A DNA stretch of 64,000 nt, from NCBI RefSeq assembly GCF_007859295.1, contig NZ_VOHB01000002.1:124001-188000 (forward strand), read 5' to 3'. The DNA comes from Planococcus sp. CPCC 101016. GTDB lineage: Bacteria > Bacillota > Bacilli > Bacillales_A > Planococcaceae. The notes under the pieces were generated by a model that saw only the letters and a program-made list of their open reading frames with translations, was not told where the DNA came from and made no database searches. The position numbers and the translations under genes were made by a program. This document shows, in pieces, positions 16,360-24,320 of the stretch (position 1 is its first letter; every line of letters begins with the position of its first letter).

Positions 16360-16515
16360 AGAAAGTCATTCTTTTATCGCAAAACCGCTGAATGATAGGG
16401 AGACTTTATGCTGGCGCATGCAGGGGATGGGCGTCAGCAAAGCTCAGAGCGGAGCAAAAGCTGATTTTTTACTTCAACTTAAGCAGTTGAAGTTACATAT
16501 TGAGGGGGAGAAAAT

Positions 16516-17856
16516 ATGTCGGGTTCAACGTTGATTATGGTCGCACTTGCAGGTATATTCTTATTGTTGTTTTTGGTTATTCGCACTAAATTGCATGCGT
16601 TCGTCGCATTATTGCTGGTCAGTTTGCTAGTGGGCATCGCTGCGGGCATGCCGCTGAATGAAGTGATTACCTCGATTCAAAATGGGATGGGCGGAACACT
16701 GGGCTTTGTAGCTGTAGTGGTCGGTCTAGGTGCCATGTTCGGTAAAATGCTGGAAGTATCGGGTGGAGCAGAACGTCTGGCCGCTACGATGATCAGCAAA
16801 TTCGGTGAAGACAAGGCGCAATGGGCGTTGGGTGTAACCGGCTTTATTGTTGCGATTCCGGTATTTTTTGATGTCGGCTTTATTATCTTGGTGCCGATCG
16901 TCTACGGTTTGGCAAGAAAGACAGGAAAGTCGCTATTGCATTACGGGATTCCGCTGTTAGCGGGTCTTGCCGTTACACATAGTTTCATCCCGCCTACTCC
17001 GGGACCGATTGCCGTTGCTGAATTGGTCGGAGCAGAACTTGGATGGGTTATCTTGTTCGGGGTGCTTGCAGGAATTCCAGCCATGATTTTGGCAGGACCT
17101 GTGTTCGGACGTTTCATCGGCAATAAAATTCATGTCGCCATTCCGGATTATATGGAACTTGAACAAAAGGAATACGATAAGGATCTGCCGAGCTTCGGTA
17201 TGATTACTTCGTTGATCCTGATTCCGTTAGTCTTGATTTTATTGAATACGCTATCAGGTGTCTTGCTGGATGAAGGCAATACAGTGCGTGAAATCCTGAC
17301 ATTCCTTGGTCACCCATTCGTGGCATTGACGATTGCTACATTGCTGACTTTCTATCTATTGGGTACCAAGCGCGGCTATTCAAGACAGGAAGTACAGGAT
17401 ATTGCGACTAAAGCGCTTGAACCTGCCGGGATCATCATCCTGGTAACAGGAGCAGGCGGTGTTTTCAAACAAGTGCTGATCGACTCTGGGGTCGGTGATG
17501 TACTGGGTGAAATGATGGGCGATTCGGCTTTGCCGCCTATCGTTCTGGCGTTCTTGATTGCTACAGCTGTGCGTGTGGCTCAGGGTTCTGCAACCGTTGC
17601 GATGGTAACGGCAGCCGGCTTGATCACACCGCTTCTTGAAATGGTCGGCATGACCGGACCGGCTTTGGGCTTGATCGTTATCGCCATCGCTTCAGGTGCG
17701 ACTGTCCTGTCCCACGTCAACGACTCGGGCTTCTGGCTTGTTAACCGTTACTTCGGCATGGATGTCAAGGACACCTTAAAGTCCTGGACAGTCATGGAAA
17801 CCATTATCGGTCTTACCGGTTTCGTGGTAGTGTTGATCATAAGCTTTTTTATCTAA
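16516..17856 (+). CDS. gntP: Gluconate:H+ symporter, GntP family
   Basis: This 446-residue membrane protein has about 12 hydrophobic segments and GntP family motifs: VFFDVGFIILVPIVYGLAR (about 117-135), THSFIPPTPGPIAVAE (about 154) and the C-terminal LSHVNDSGFWLVNRYFGM (about 398). It would import gluconate for phosphorylation by GntK. A TTGAGGGGGAG RBS precedes ATG. The 156-base gap after gnd holds an inverted repeat (CTTCAACT/AGTTGAAG, 16472-16493). The position between gnd and gntK makes gluconate the likely substrate. Confidence 0.93.
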   Translation: MSGSTLIMVALAGIFLLLFLVIRTKLHAFVALLLVSLLVGIAAGMPLNEVITSIQNGMGGTLGFVAVVVGLGAMFGKMLEVSGGAERLAATMISKFGEDKAQWALGVTGFIVAIPVFFDVGFIILVPIVYGLARKTGKSLLHYGIPLLAGLAVTHSFIPPTPGPIAVAELVGAELGWVILFGVLAGIPAMILAGPVFGRFIGNKIHVAIPDYMELEQKEYDKDLPSFGMITSLILIPLVLILLNTLSGVLLDEGNTVREILTFLGHPFVALTIATLLTFYLLGTKRGYSRQEVQDIATKALEPAGIIILVTGAGGVFKQVLIDSGVGDVLGEMMGDSALPPIVLAFLIATAVRVAQGSATVAMVTAAGLITPLLEMVGMTGPALGLIVIAIASGATVLSHVNDSGFWLVNRYFGMDVKDTLKSWTVMETIIGLTGFVVVLIISFFI

Positions 17857-17865
17857 CGAAACTCG

Positions 17866-17898
17866 AAAAGAAAAAGGGAGCACTTCCTTTTTCTTTTT
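17866..17898 (+). terminator. Hairpin with T-rich tail between gntP and gntK
   Basis: AAAAGAAAAAGGGA pairs with TTCCTTTTTCTTTT and runs into more T. Because gntK follows 24 bases later it may act as a partial terminator or an mRNA-stabilising hairpin. Confidence 0.6.
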
Positions 17899-17921
17899 CT
17901 TGTATATAGAGGAGGGCCCTT

Positions 17922-19466
17922 ATGCCTGAACAGTCATATTATCTTGGAGTGGACATCGGTACCACATCCACCAAAGCAGTGTTATTCAATAAATCCGGTA
18001 AAGTCATAGAAGCCGATACCGTCTTTTATGCATTGGAGACGCCAAGTCCGCTGATAGCGGAGCAAGATCCGGAGGAAATTTTCCGTGCCGTCTTGACCGC
18101 TGTCCGCAAAACCATCCACCAAAGCGATATTGACACGCAGCAGCTAAAACTGGTGTCTTTCAGTTCAGCGATGCACAGCCTCATTGCGGTGGATGCTTCC
18201 GGTAACCTGTTGACACAAAGCATTACCTGGGCCGACACGAGAAGTTCCAAGCATGCTAAGCACATAAAAGAACAGCTGAACGGCCATGAAATCTACTTGC
18301 GCACAGGAACGCCCATCCATGCGATGTCACCTTTGGCGAAATTGGTCTGGCTGAAAGATGACCAGCCTGAAGTATGCGAAAAGGCAGCGAAATTCATTGG
18401 CATCAAAGAATTTATTTTCCACGAATTATTCGGCGAATATGTCATCGACCATTCGATTGCTTCGGCAACAGGACTCTTCAACCTGAAACAATTGGATTGG
18501 GACGAAGAAGCTTTGGCGGTTGCCGGTATTACACCTGAGCAGCTGTCACGGCCGGTGCCGACGACGCAGCAGCTGACTGGTCTTGTTCCGGAACATGCGC
18601 TGTTCATGGGCATCCCTGAAAACACCCCTTTTATCATTGGCGCCAGTGACGGCGTATTGGCGAACTTGGGGGTCGACGCGATTGAACCTGGCGTTTTAGC
18701 AGTAACAATCGGCACAAGCGGTGCTATCCGTACCGTCATTACTGAACCGAAAACGGATCCGAAAGGGCGGACGTTCTGCTACGCGTTGACTGAAAACCAT
18801 TGGGTTGTCGGCGGACCTGTCAACAATGGCGGCATTGTCCTGCGCTGGCTGCGGGACGAGTTTGCTTCCTCAGAAGTGGAAACAGCGAAGCGCCTTGGCA
18901 TTGATTCGTATGACGTGCTGACAAAAATCGCCGAAACGGTCAATCCGGGAGCGGACGGCTTGTTGTTCCACCCTTATTTGACGGGGGAACGGGCACCGCT
19001 TTGGGATGCCAATGCACGCGGGTCATTTTTCGGGCTCAGCATTCATCATAAAAAGCAGCACATGATTCGCTCAGTTTTGGAAGGCATCGTCTTCAATTTG
19101 TATACGGTGCTGCTGGCGGTCGAGGAATTGACCGGCGAACCGACACGCATCCAGGCTTCGGGCGGCTTTGCCCGTTCGGGACTGTGGCGCCAGCTGCTGG
19201 CAGATGTCTTCGATAAACCGGTGGTTATTCCGGAAAGCTTCGAAAGCTCCTGCCTCGGCGCTGTCGTTCTCGGCATGTACGCAACGGGAGAAATCGAGGA
19301 TTTTAGCATTGTTTCCGAAATGATCGGCCAGACACATACACATGAACCTGAAGAAACGGCAGCCGGTGTTTACCGCGAACTGTTGCCGATCTATATCCGC
19401 CTATCACGCCTTTTGACAGAAGAATACGAGAGCATCTCAAACTTCCAACGGAAGCATTTGGGGTAA
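17922..19466 (+). CDS. gntK: Gluconokinase (FGGY family)
   Basis: This 514-residue kinase phosphorylates gluconate to 6-phosphogluconate. The N-terminal phosphate-1 motif is GVDIGTTSTKAVLF (residues 8-21); SSAMHSLIAV, GASDGVLANLGVDA (about 241), the adenosine-binding GADGLLFHPYLTGERAP (about 345) and ASGGFARSGLWRQLLAD (about 415) follow the FGGY order. Length fits B. subtilis GntK (513). GAGGAGGG lies 8 bases before ATG. With the short-form dehydrogenase and GntP it forms a complete uptake-to-pentose-phosphate route. A strong terminator closes the unit. Confidence 0.94.
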   Translation: MPEQSYYLGVDIGTTSTKAVLFNKSGKVIEADTVFYALETPSPLIAEQDPEEIFRAVLTAVRKTIHQSDIDTQQLKLVSFSSAMHSLIAVDASGNLLTQSITWADTRSSKHAKHIKEQLNGHEIYLRTGTPIHAMSPLAKLVWLKDDQPEVCEKAAKFIGIKEFIFHELFGEYVIDHSIASATGLFNLKQLDWDEEALAVAGITPEQLSRPVPTTQQLTGLVPEHALFMGIPENTPFIIGASDGVLANLGVDAIEPGVLAVTIGTSGAIRTVITEPKTDPKGRTFCYALTENHWVVGGPVNNGGIVLRWLRDEFASSEVETAKRLGIDSYDVLTKIAETVNPGADGLLFHPYLTGERAPLWDANARGSFFGLSIHHKKQHMIRSVLEGIVFNLYTVLLAVEELTGEPTRIQASGGFARSGLWRQLLADVFDKPVVIPESFESSCLGAVVLGMYATGEIEDFSIVSEMIGQTHTHEPEETAAGVYRELLPIYIRLSRLLTEEYESISNFQRKHLG

Positions 19467-19472
19467 AGTGAA

Positions 19473-19510
19473 GCACTCGAGACCAGAAAGCTGGTCTCGA
19501 GTGCTTTTTT
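19473..19510 (+). terminator. Terminator after gntK
   Basis: GCACTCGAGACCAG (19473-19486) pairs perfectly with CTGGTCTCGAGTGC (19491-19504) and is followed by six T. Confidence 0.92.
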
Positions 19511-19580
19511 GTGTTGATTTCTTGGGAATATTTTCTTTCTTTATTCGAATAAAATCTGTTACTTGCTTTAAGCAGGATTT

Positions 19581-19680
19581 ACAGTCGCTCAACAAAATTT
19601 ACGGACGTTCAAGAAAAAATACGGTCGCTCAGCAAAATTTATAGTCGCTCAGAAAAAAATACAGTCGCTCAGTGTTTTCG
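19581..19680. repeat. Five-unit 20-bp tandem repeat
   Basis: Five head-to-tail units of exactly 20 bases start at 19581, 19601, 19621, 19641 and 19661. Each begins A(C/T)(A/G)G(T/A)CG(C/T)TCA and most end in AAAATTT or AAAAAAT. The core ACGGACGTTC/ACGGTCGCTC resembles the ACGAACGCTC cores seen at 34854-34982 and 38067. Half of a further unit precedes it (19571-19580). Confidence 0.88.
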
Positions 19681-19757
19681 CGTCAGAATAAATAAAACAG
19701 TCAGAAAACGAATGAAAAATATCTATAATTTTCCAATCTCACATGATACGATAAAGA

Positions 19758-19877
19758 GAAACTTCAATCAGTGGGGCATCCCCACGGATTGTTAGTTGAT
19801 CCAATCGAGCTTTTATGGTCAGTGGATCTCCCACTTGCAGAGCGGGAGTAATACTGACCGTTAAAGCGGGATAAAAG
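19758..19877. repeat. Structured dispersed repeat, copy 2
   Basis: About 120 bases related to 4997-5108. It folds into two hairpins: CAGTGGGG with CCCCAC, and GGTCAGT...CTCCC with GGGAG...ACTGACC. The outer pair ATGGTCAG/CTGACCGT replaces ACGGTCAG/CTGGCCGT of copy 1, so pairing is kept while bases differ. It ends 37 bases before the FAD dehydrogenase start. Confidence 0.82.
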
Positions 19878-19914
19878 TAGGAATGAATCATTCAACATCA
19901 AGGGGGATGTACGG

Positions 19915-21585
19915 ATGGAATTCGACGCAATTGTGGTAGGGGCAGGCCTTGCAGGGCTGGTGGCGGCAGCGGAAATCGCTGACGCGGGCAAAAAAGTGTT
20001 GTTGTTGGACCAGGAACCGGAAGCGTCTTTCGGCGGACAGGCGTGGTGGTCATTCGGCGGGTTGTTTCTGATCGATTCGCCCGAACAGCGACGGATGGGC
20101 ATTAACGACTCAAAGGAATTGGCTTGGCAGGACTGGCTTGGGGCAGCCGGTTTTGATCGAGAACAAGACGAGGATCATTGGGGCAAAAAATGGGCGGAAG
20201 CTTATGTGGATTTTGCGGCGAATGAAAAGCGGACATGGCTTGCCGGCATGGGCGTCAAGTTCTTTCCAGTCGTCGGCTGGGCGGAGCGCGGCGGTTACTT
20301 GGCGGAAGGGCATGGCAATTCGGTGCCGCGCTTTCATATTGTCTGGGGAACAGGTCCGGGCATTGTGGCGCCGTTTGAACGGCGGGTCCGTGAACACATA
20401 AAAAATGGGCTTGTTGATTATCGGCCAAGGCATCAGGTGGATGAACTGCTGACTGACGGAGAAATTGTGACGGGTGTATCCGGGTCCTTACTGGAACCGA
20501 GTGATGCCAAGCGAGGGGAAGCCAGTTCACGGCAAGTTGTCGCCAAATTTCGGTGCGAAGCAAAGGCCGTCGTAGTGACGAGCGGCGGCATCGGCGGCAA
20601 TCATGAGTTGATCAGAAAAAATTGGCCGAGCCGTTTAGGGAAAGCCCCGGAAACCATGCTGTCCGGCGTACCGGCGCATGTCGATGGCAGAATGCTTGCC
20701 ATTACGGAAAAAGCAGGCGGGCGAATCGTTAACCGCGACCGGATGTGGCATTACACCGAAGGCATCAAGAATTGGAATCCGGTCTGGAGCAAACACGGCA
20801 TACGCATTTTGCCGGGACCTTCTTCGATGTGGTTTGACGCCACCGGCAACCGTTTTCCAGCACCTAATTTTCCAGGATTCGACACACTCGGAACGCTCGA
20901 GACCATCCAAAAAACGGGCTACAGCTATTCCTGGTTTATTTTGACGCAGAAAATCATCGAGAAGGAGTTTGCGCTGTCTGGTTCCGAGCAAAATCCGGAT
21001 TTGACCGGCAAGAGCATTCCGCAAGTATTATCACGTGTCCGCGCTGGAGCGACGGCGCCTGTGCAGGCGTTTATGGACAAGGGAGAAGATTTTATCGTAG
21101 CGGAGACATTGGAGGAATTGGTGGAAGGCATGAACAGGCTGACCGGGGAACCGCTGGTGGACTTTGGACGGATCAAACAGCAAATCGAATCGCGCGACCG
21201 GCAGCTCGACAATGCCTTCTCAAAAGATCTGCAGATTACAGCCATGCGCGGTGCCCGGAATTACCGGGGCGACCGGCTGATCCGGGTAGCGGCACCGCAT
21301 AAACTAATGGACCGGAAAAAAGGGCCGCTCATTGCGGTTCGTTTGAACATCGTCAGCCGTAAAACTTTGGGCGGCCTGCAGACGGATCTATCTGCAAGGG
21401 TGTTGAATGACAGGGGACAACCCGTTCCCGGTTTATATGCCGCAGGAGAAGTGGCTGGCTTTGGGGGTGGTGGTGTCCATGGCTACCGGTCGCTCGAAGG
21501 GACGTTTCTCGGAGGCTGTCTGTTTTCCGGAAGAATAGCGGGAAGGGCGATAGCAGCCGAAGGAGGTGCCGGAAATGATGTTTGA
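19915..21585 (+). CDS. FAD-binding dehydrogenase (3-ketosteroid dehydrogenase/fumarate reductase-like)
   Basis: This 556-residue flavoprotein is of the FAD_binding_2 superfamily. The N-terminal dinucleotide motif is VVGAGLAGLVAAAEIADAGK (residues 6-25) with the ribose-binding acidic residue in LLLDQE. GGQAWWSFGGLFLID follows. The C-terminal FAD contact is LYAAGEVAGFGGGGVHG with SLEGTFLGGCLFSGRIAG (about 505-545). It belongs to the group often called FAD-binding dehydrogenase near KsdD; no steroid genes are nearby, so the substrate is unknown. Its 3' end overlaps the next gene by 11 bases, so the two are translationally coupled. CAAGGGGGATG precedes the start. Confidence 0.87.
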   Translation: MEFDAIVVGAGLAGLVAAAEIADAGKKVLLLDQEPEASFGGQAWWSFGGLFLIDSPEQRRMGINDSKELAWQDWLGAAGFDREQDEDHWGKKWAEAYVDFAANEKRTWLAGMGVKFFPVVGWAERGGYLAEGHGNSVPRFHIVWGTGPGIVAPFERRVREHIKNGLVDYRPRHQVDELLTDGEIVTGVSGSLLEPSDAKRGEASSRQVVAKFRCEAKAVVVTSGGIGGNHELIRKNWPSRLGKAPETMLSGVPAHVDGRMLAITEKAGGRIVNRDRMWHYTEGIKNWNPVWSKHGIRILPGPSSMWFDATGNRFPAPNFPGFDTLGTLETIQKTGYSYSWFILTQKIIEKEFALSGSEQNPDLTGKSIPQVLSRVRAGATAPVQAFMDKGEDFIVAETLEELVEGMNRLTGEPLVDFGRIKQQIESRDRQLDNAFSKDLQITAMRGARNYRGDRLIRVAAPHKLMDRKKGPLIAVRLNIVSRKTLGGLQTDLSARVLNDRGQPVPGLYAAGEVAGFGGGGVHGYRSLEGTFLGGCLFSGRIAGRAIAAEGGAGNDV

Positions 21586-22006
21586 AGACGCAGGCTGGCG
21601 TTTCGCCCTTTTTTTGCTAGGGGCTGGATCCAGTATCTATTTGGTGAACATACTCTTAAGAAAAATTTTTGGTGTGGAAAGAAAGGAATTTTTTTCAGAT
21701 AACCGTGTAAATGAAACGCATAAAAAATGGGACAGAATCGTGAATGGCTTATCCGCTGTCATTGTGTTTGTCACGTCGTTTGCGGTTTATGAATATGGTC
21801 CAGCCGCCAGCCTGTATTTATTGCTGATTACTGCAGCTGTAGGACTTGTACAGGTATTGGTTCGCGCAGGATTCGAAAAAAAGTACGCGGACAACACGAA
21901 TGAGTATCTGTATACGCTCTTTGAATCCTTGACGGGAACGGTTATTATTGTCACTTTTGGCGTGAGTTTATTTCCGGAAATGCTCGGCTATATGTTCAAC
22001 ATATAA
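21575..22006 (+). CDS. DUF4181 family membrane protein
   Basis: This 143-residue protein has about four hydrophobic helices, with a cytoplasmic-looking loop RKEFFSDNRVNETHKKWD after the first. That loop is the mark of the Bacillales DUF4181 family as I know it. Function is unknown. I chose ATG at 21575 because GAAGGAGGTG ends 5 bases upstream; a GTG at 21566 would put the RBS inside the gene. It overlaps the FAD dehydrogenase. A shorter protein of similar plan is encoded at 24317, so two relatives bracket the GNAT cluster. Confidence 0.78.
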   Translation: MMFEDAGWRFALFLLGAGSSIYLVNILLRKIFGVERKEFFSDNRVNETHKKWDRIVNGLSAVIVFVTSFAVYEYGPAASLYLLLITAAVGLVQVLVRAGFEKKYADNTNEYLYTLFESLTGTVIIVTFGVSLFPEMLGYMFNI

Positions 22007-22026
22007 ATCTTGAGGGGGAATAAGAA

Positions 22027-22191
22027 ATGGGCGATATTATTGCAGCACTTGCTTTGCTTTTCCCTGTTTTTATCGTGGCTATGGCAGTGAGATGGGTGCG
22101 GATGATTCGTATTAATTCAGAAAAGCAAATCCAGCAAAATAAAGAAATCATCAGCTTGCTGAAAGAGAACAAGGAGAGAGGAAGCCAGTGA
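22027..22191 (+). CDS. Small membrane protein, DUF4083-like (54 aa)
   Basis: ATG at 22027, with TTGAGGGGGAA upstream, opens a 54-codon frame. Residues 3-22 form one hydrophobic helix (IIAALALLFPVFIVAMAV). A basic stretch (RWVRMIR) and a charged coiled-coil-like tail with EKQIQQNKEIISLLKEN follow. This layout fits the DUF4083 family of short Bacillales proteins. Its stop TGA overlaps the GTG start of the following GNAT gene. The tight spacing makes it part of the same operon. Function unknown. Confidence 0.75.
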   Translation: MGDIIAALALLFPVFIVAMAVRWVRMIRINSEKQIQQNKEIISLLKENKERGSQ

Positions 22192-22592
22192 ATATATCAA
22201 AAGATGCGTTGATTCGGCCATACCGTGAAGATGATTTTCCTGCTATCCAACAATTGAATAGGCAGGAACAATGGAATAACCTTGTCGCAAAAGAGCAGGA
22301 TACAAAACAGGCCTGGGCCAATTCAACAATTGCAGTCGTAGCGGAAATGGATGGGCAAGTGGCCGGTTATTTGCGTGGGCTGACAGACGGCTTTATTTCC
22401 CTGTATATTTGCGAATTGCTGATCAACCAGCACTATAGGCAAACAGGTCTTGGAAAACAACTCATGCACCATGTTCACAGTCTCTACCCGAAAACCCGCA
22501 TAGAATTATTAGCCAGCAGTACTTCCCGCACCTTTTACGAAGCACAAGGGTACCGGTCTTTTTATGGTTTCCGCAAAACAATAGAAGAATAA
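22188..22592 (+). CDS. GNAT family N-acetyltransferase (134 aa)
   Basis: This is a small single-domain GNAT. RPYREDDFPAIQQLN begins the fold and the acetyl-CoA loop is HYRQTGLGKQLMHHVHSLYP (about 81-100), matching Q/RxxGxG/A. The C-terminal FYEAQGYRSFYGFRK is typical. The start is GTG, overlapping the stop of the DUF4083-like gene; AAGGAGAGAGG is the RBS. It is the first of four consecutive GNAT genes. Substrate unknown. Confidence 0.82.
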   Translation: MNISKDALIRPYREDDFPAIQQLNRQEQWNNLVAKEQDTKQAWANSTIAVVAEMDGQVAGYLRGLTDGFISLYICELLINQHYRQTGLGKQLMHHVHSLYPKTRIELLASSTSRTFYEAQGYRSFYGFRKTIEE

Positions 22593-22610
22593 AACAACTC
22601 GGTTATGAGC

Positions 22611-22626
22611 TGTTTCACGTGGAACG
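22611..22626. other. parS-like chromosome partition site (degenerate)
   Basis: TGTTTCACGTGGAACG matches the bacterial parS consensus TGTTTCACGTGAAACA at 14 of 16 positions. It lies between two GNAT genes, outside any coding sequence. ParB binding is inference. Confidence 0.4.
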
Positions 22627-22652
22627 TTTTAACATAAGGGAGCGATGAACAA

Positions 22653-23192
22653 ATGAGGGGCGAACAAGTACATATCAGGTTTTTGCGTGCCGAGGATGCA
22701 GCAGAAAAGCTGAGACTGGAAGTAGAGAACCGCGCTTTTTTTGAAGCATACTCAATGACCCGCTACAGCGACTTCTATACATTACCGATACAGCAGGAGC
22801 TGATTGAGATTTATGCAGAACAAAAGGAAAACGATCAGGCATACAGCTTCGGAATATTCGAAAACGAAACAAATATATTGGTGGGGACGATCAGTTTAGT
22901 TCAAGTGATGAGAGGTCCGTTGCAAAACGCGGTCTTAGGATATGCGATGGATAAGAACTATAACAATAAAGGCTACACGACAGAAGCAGTCAAACTGATC
23001 GTTGCTTATGGTTTTCAAAAGTTGGCTTTACATCGTATTGAGGCTGGGGTTATGCCGGGAAATGATGCGTCTATTCGCGTTTTGGAAAAGGCTGGCTTCC
23101 ATAAGGAAGGACTTGCAGTGAAAAATGTTCAGATTAACGGCGAATGGCGGGATCATCAAGTACTTGCCCGCATCAATCCGAGAGATTGTTGA
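22653..23192 (+). CDS. GNAT family N-acetyltransferase (RimJ/RimL type, 179 aa)
   Basis: This acetyltransferase has the RimJ/RimL-like order: VHIRFLRAEDAAEKLRLEVENR at the N-terminus (cut here only in part), LVGTISLVQVMRGPLQNAVLG in the middle, and the acetyl-CoA site NYNNKGYTTEAVKLIVAYGF (about 106-125), with MPGNDASIRVLEKAGF after it. AAGGGAGCGATGAACAA precedes ATG. It is separated from the previous GNAT by 60 bases that include the parS-like site, and may have its own promoter. Substrate unknown. Confidence 0.86.
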   Translation: MRGEQVHIRFLRAEDAAEKLRLEVENRAFFEAYSMTRYSDFYTLPIQQELIEIYAEQKENDQAYSFGIFENETNILVGTISLVQVMRGPLQNAVLGYAMDKNYNNKGYTTEAVKLIVAYGFQKLALHRIEAGVMPGNDASIRVLEKAGFHKEGLAVKNVQINGEWRDHQVLARINPRDC

Positions 23193-23221
23193 AAAGAGAT
23201 GTCAAGAAAGGGGCTGTTTGC

Positions 23222-23755
23222 ATGTATATTCAGTCTGACAGGCTCGAGTTTCGTTCTTACACAGATGAGGATTTCCATTTTTTGTGGTCGTTATTGGCGG
23301 ATTCCGAAGTGGTCCGCTATATCGGCAAAGGGCAGACTAGAGACAGAAGTGAAGCGCTGGAATTTCTTTATTGGATTTATCGTTCTTATAAGGAAAATCC
23401 GCAAGGCGGTCTCCGCTTGCTCATTCGTAAAGAGGATGGCAGGCGAATTGGACATGCCGGACTGGTGTACCAAAACATTGAAGGCATTGATGAGCTGGAA
23501 GTCGGCTATTGGATTGCCAAAGAATTTTGGGGACAAGGTTACGCTAAAGAGGCAGCCGTGGCTTTACGCGATTATGGACTGCATCAGCTGGATCGACAAA
23601 GATTGATTTCGCTGATTCAACCTGGCAATAAAGCTTCGCAAAAAGTAGCGCAGCATATTGGAATGTCAGTGGAAAAGGAAATTGTGCTGTCGGGGAAAAA
23701 TGTCTGTGTCTACGCCATTGAAAAGGAGGAGAGCGATGGATTTTCCGATTTTTGA
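23222..23755 (+). CDS. GNAT family N-acetyltransferase (177 aa)
   Basis: RimJ/RimL-type acetyltransferase. It begins MYIQSDRLEFRSYTDEDF; the acetyl-CoA loop is AKEFWGQGYAKEAAVALRDY (about 100-119), followed by LISLIQPGNKASQKVAQHIG. I selected ATG at 23222 (AAGAAAGGGG upstream) rather than the in-frame codon at 23144, which lies inside the previous gene. Its last 20 bases overlap the next GNAT. Substrate unknown. Confidence 0.86.
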   Translation: MYIQSDRLEFRSYTDEDFHFLWSLLADSEVVRYIGKGQTRDRSEALEFLYWIYRSYKENPQGGLRLLIRKEDGRRIGHAGLVYQNIEGIDELEVGYWIAKEFWGQGYAKEAAVALRDYGLHQLDRQRLISLIQPGNKASQKVAQHIGMSVEKEIVLSGKNVCVYAIEKEESDGFSDF

Positions 23756-24320
23756 AACCGAGAGACTGCATTTGAATAATGTGGAAGAAGAAGACATGAC
23801 CGCCTTTTTTGATATCATGTCGCGGGAGGAAGTTATTTCTTATTACGGCATGGATGCTTTGGTTCATCCGGAAGAGGCGGTGGAAATCATCCGTTCGTTT
23901 CATACGAACTTCAACTTTAAACGAGGTATGCGCTGGGCAATTCGGTCTAAAGAAACAAACGAATTTATTGGCACAATCGGACTGAATAATTTGAACCTGA
24001 GAGCGAAAAAAGCGGAGATCGGCTATGAGCTGCATCCCGATTATTGGCGTCAAGGCTTAATGCAGGAAGCTATAATTGCAGTTTTGCGGTATGCTTTTGC
24101 AGAACTTGACCTGTACCGGATTGGAGCGGTAACGTTTCCAGAAAACACTTCATCAAATCAGCTGTTGGAAAAGCTGGGCTTTACACTGGAAGGGCGCCTG
24201 CGCGGATATTTGTACCAACGGAATCACTCTTATGATGCGTTCGTATTCTCTTTATTAAAGACGGAATGGCCGGAGTGGGATAGGGCAACGGCCAATTCCA
24301 AAGAGGAGGGAGAAGCTTGA
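23736..24320 (+). CDS. GNAT family N-acetyltransferase (194 aa)
   Basis: RimJ/RimL-type acetyltransferase starting MDFPIFETERLHLNNVEEED, with the acetyl-CoA loop HPDYWRQGLMQEAIIAVLRY (about 106-125) and TFPENTSSNQLLEKLGFTLEG. The start at 23736 is backed by AAAGGAGGAGAG within the end of the preceding gene. The stop TGA overlaps the TTG start of the following membrane-protein gene. It differs clearly from its neighbours, so the four GNATs are not recent duplicates. Substrate unknown. Confidence 0.87.
   Translation: MDFPIFETERLHLNNVEEEDMTAFFDIMSREEVISYYGMDALVHPEEAVEIIRSFHTNFNFKRGMRWAIRSKETNEFIGTIGLNNLNLRAKKAEIGYELHPDYWRQGLMQEAIIAVLRYAFAELDLYRIGAVTFPENTSSNQLLEKLGFTLEGRLRGYLYQRNHSYDAFVFSLLKTEWPEWDRATANSKEEGEA

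Noticed and set aside
19581-19680. CRISPR array
   Set aside because: The repeat is 20 bases with no unique spacers and no cas genes near; it is a plain tandem repeat.
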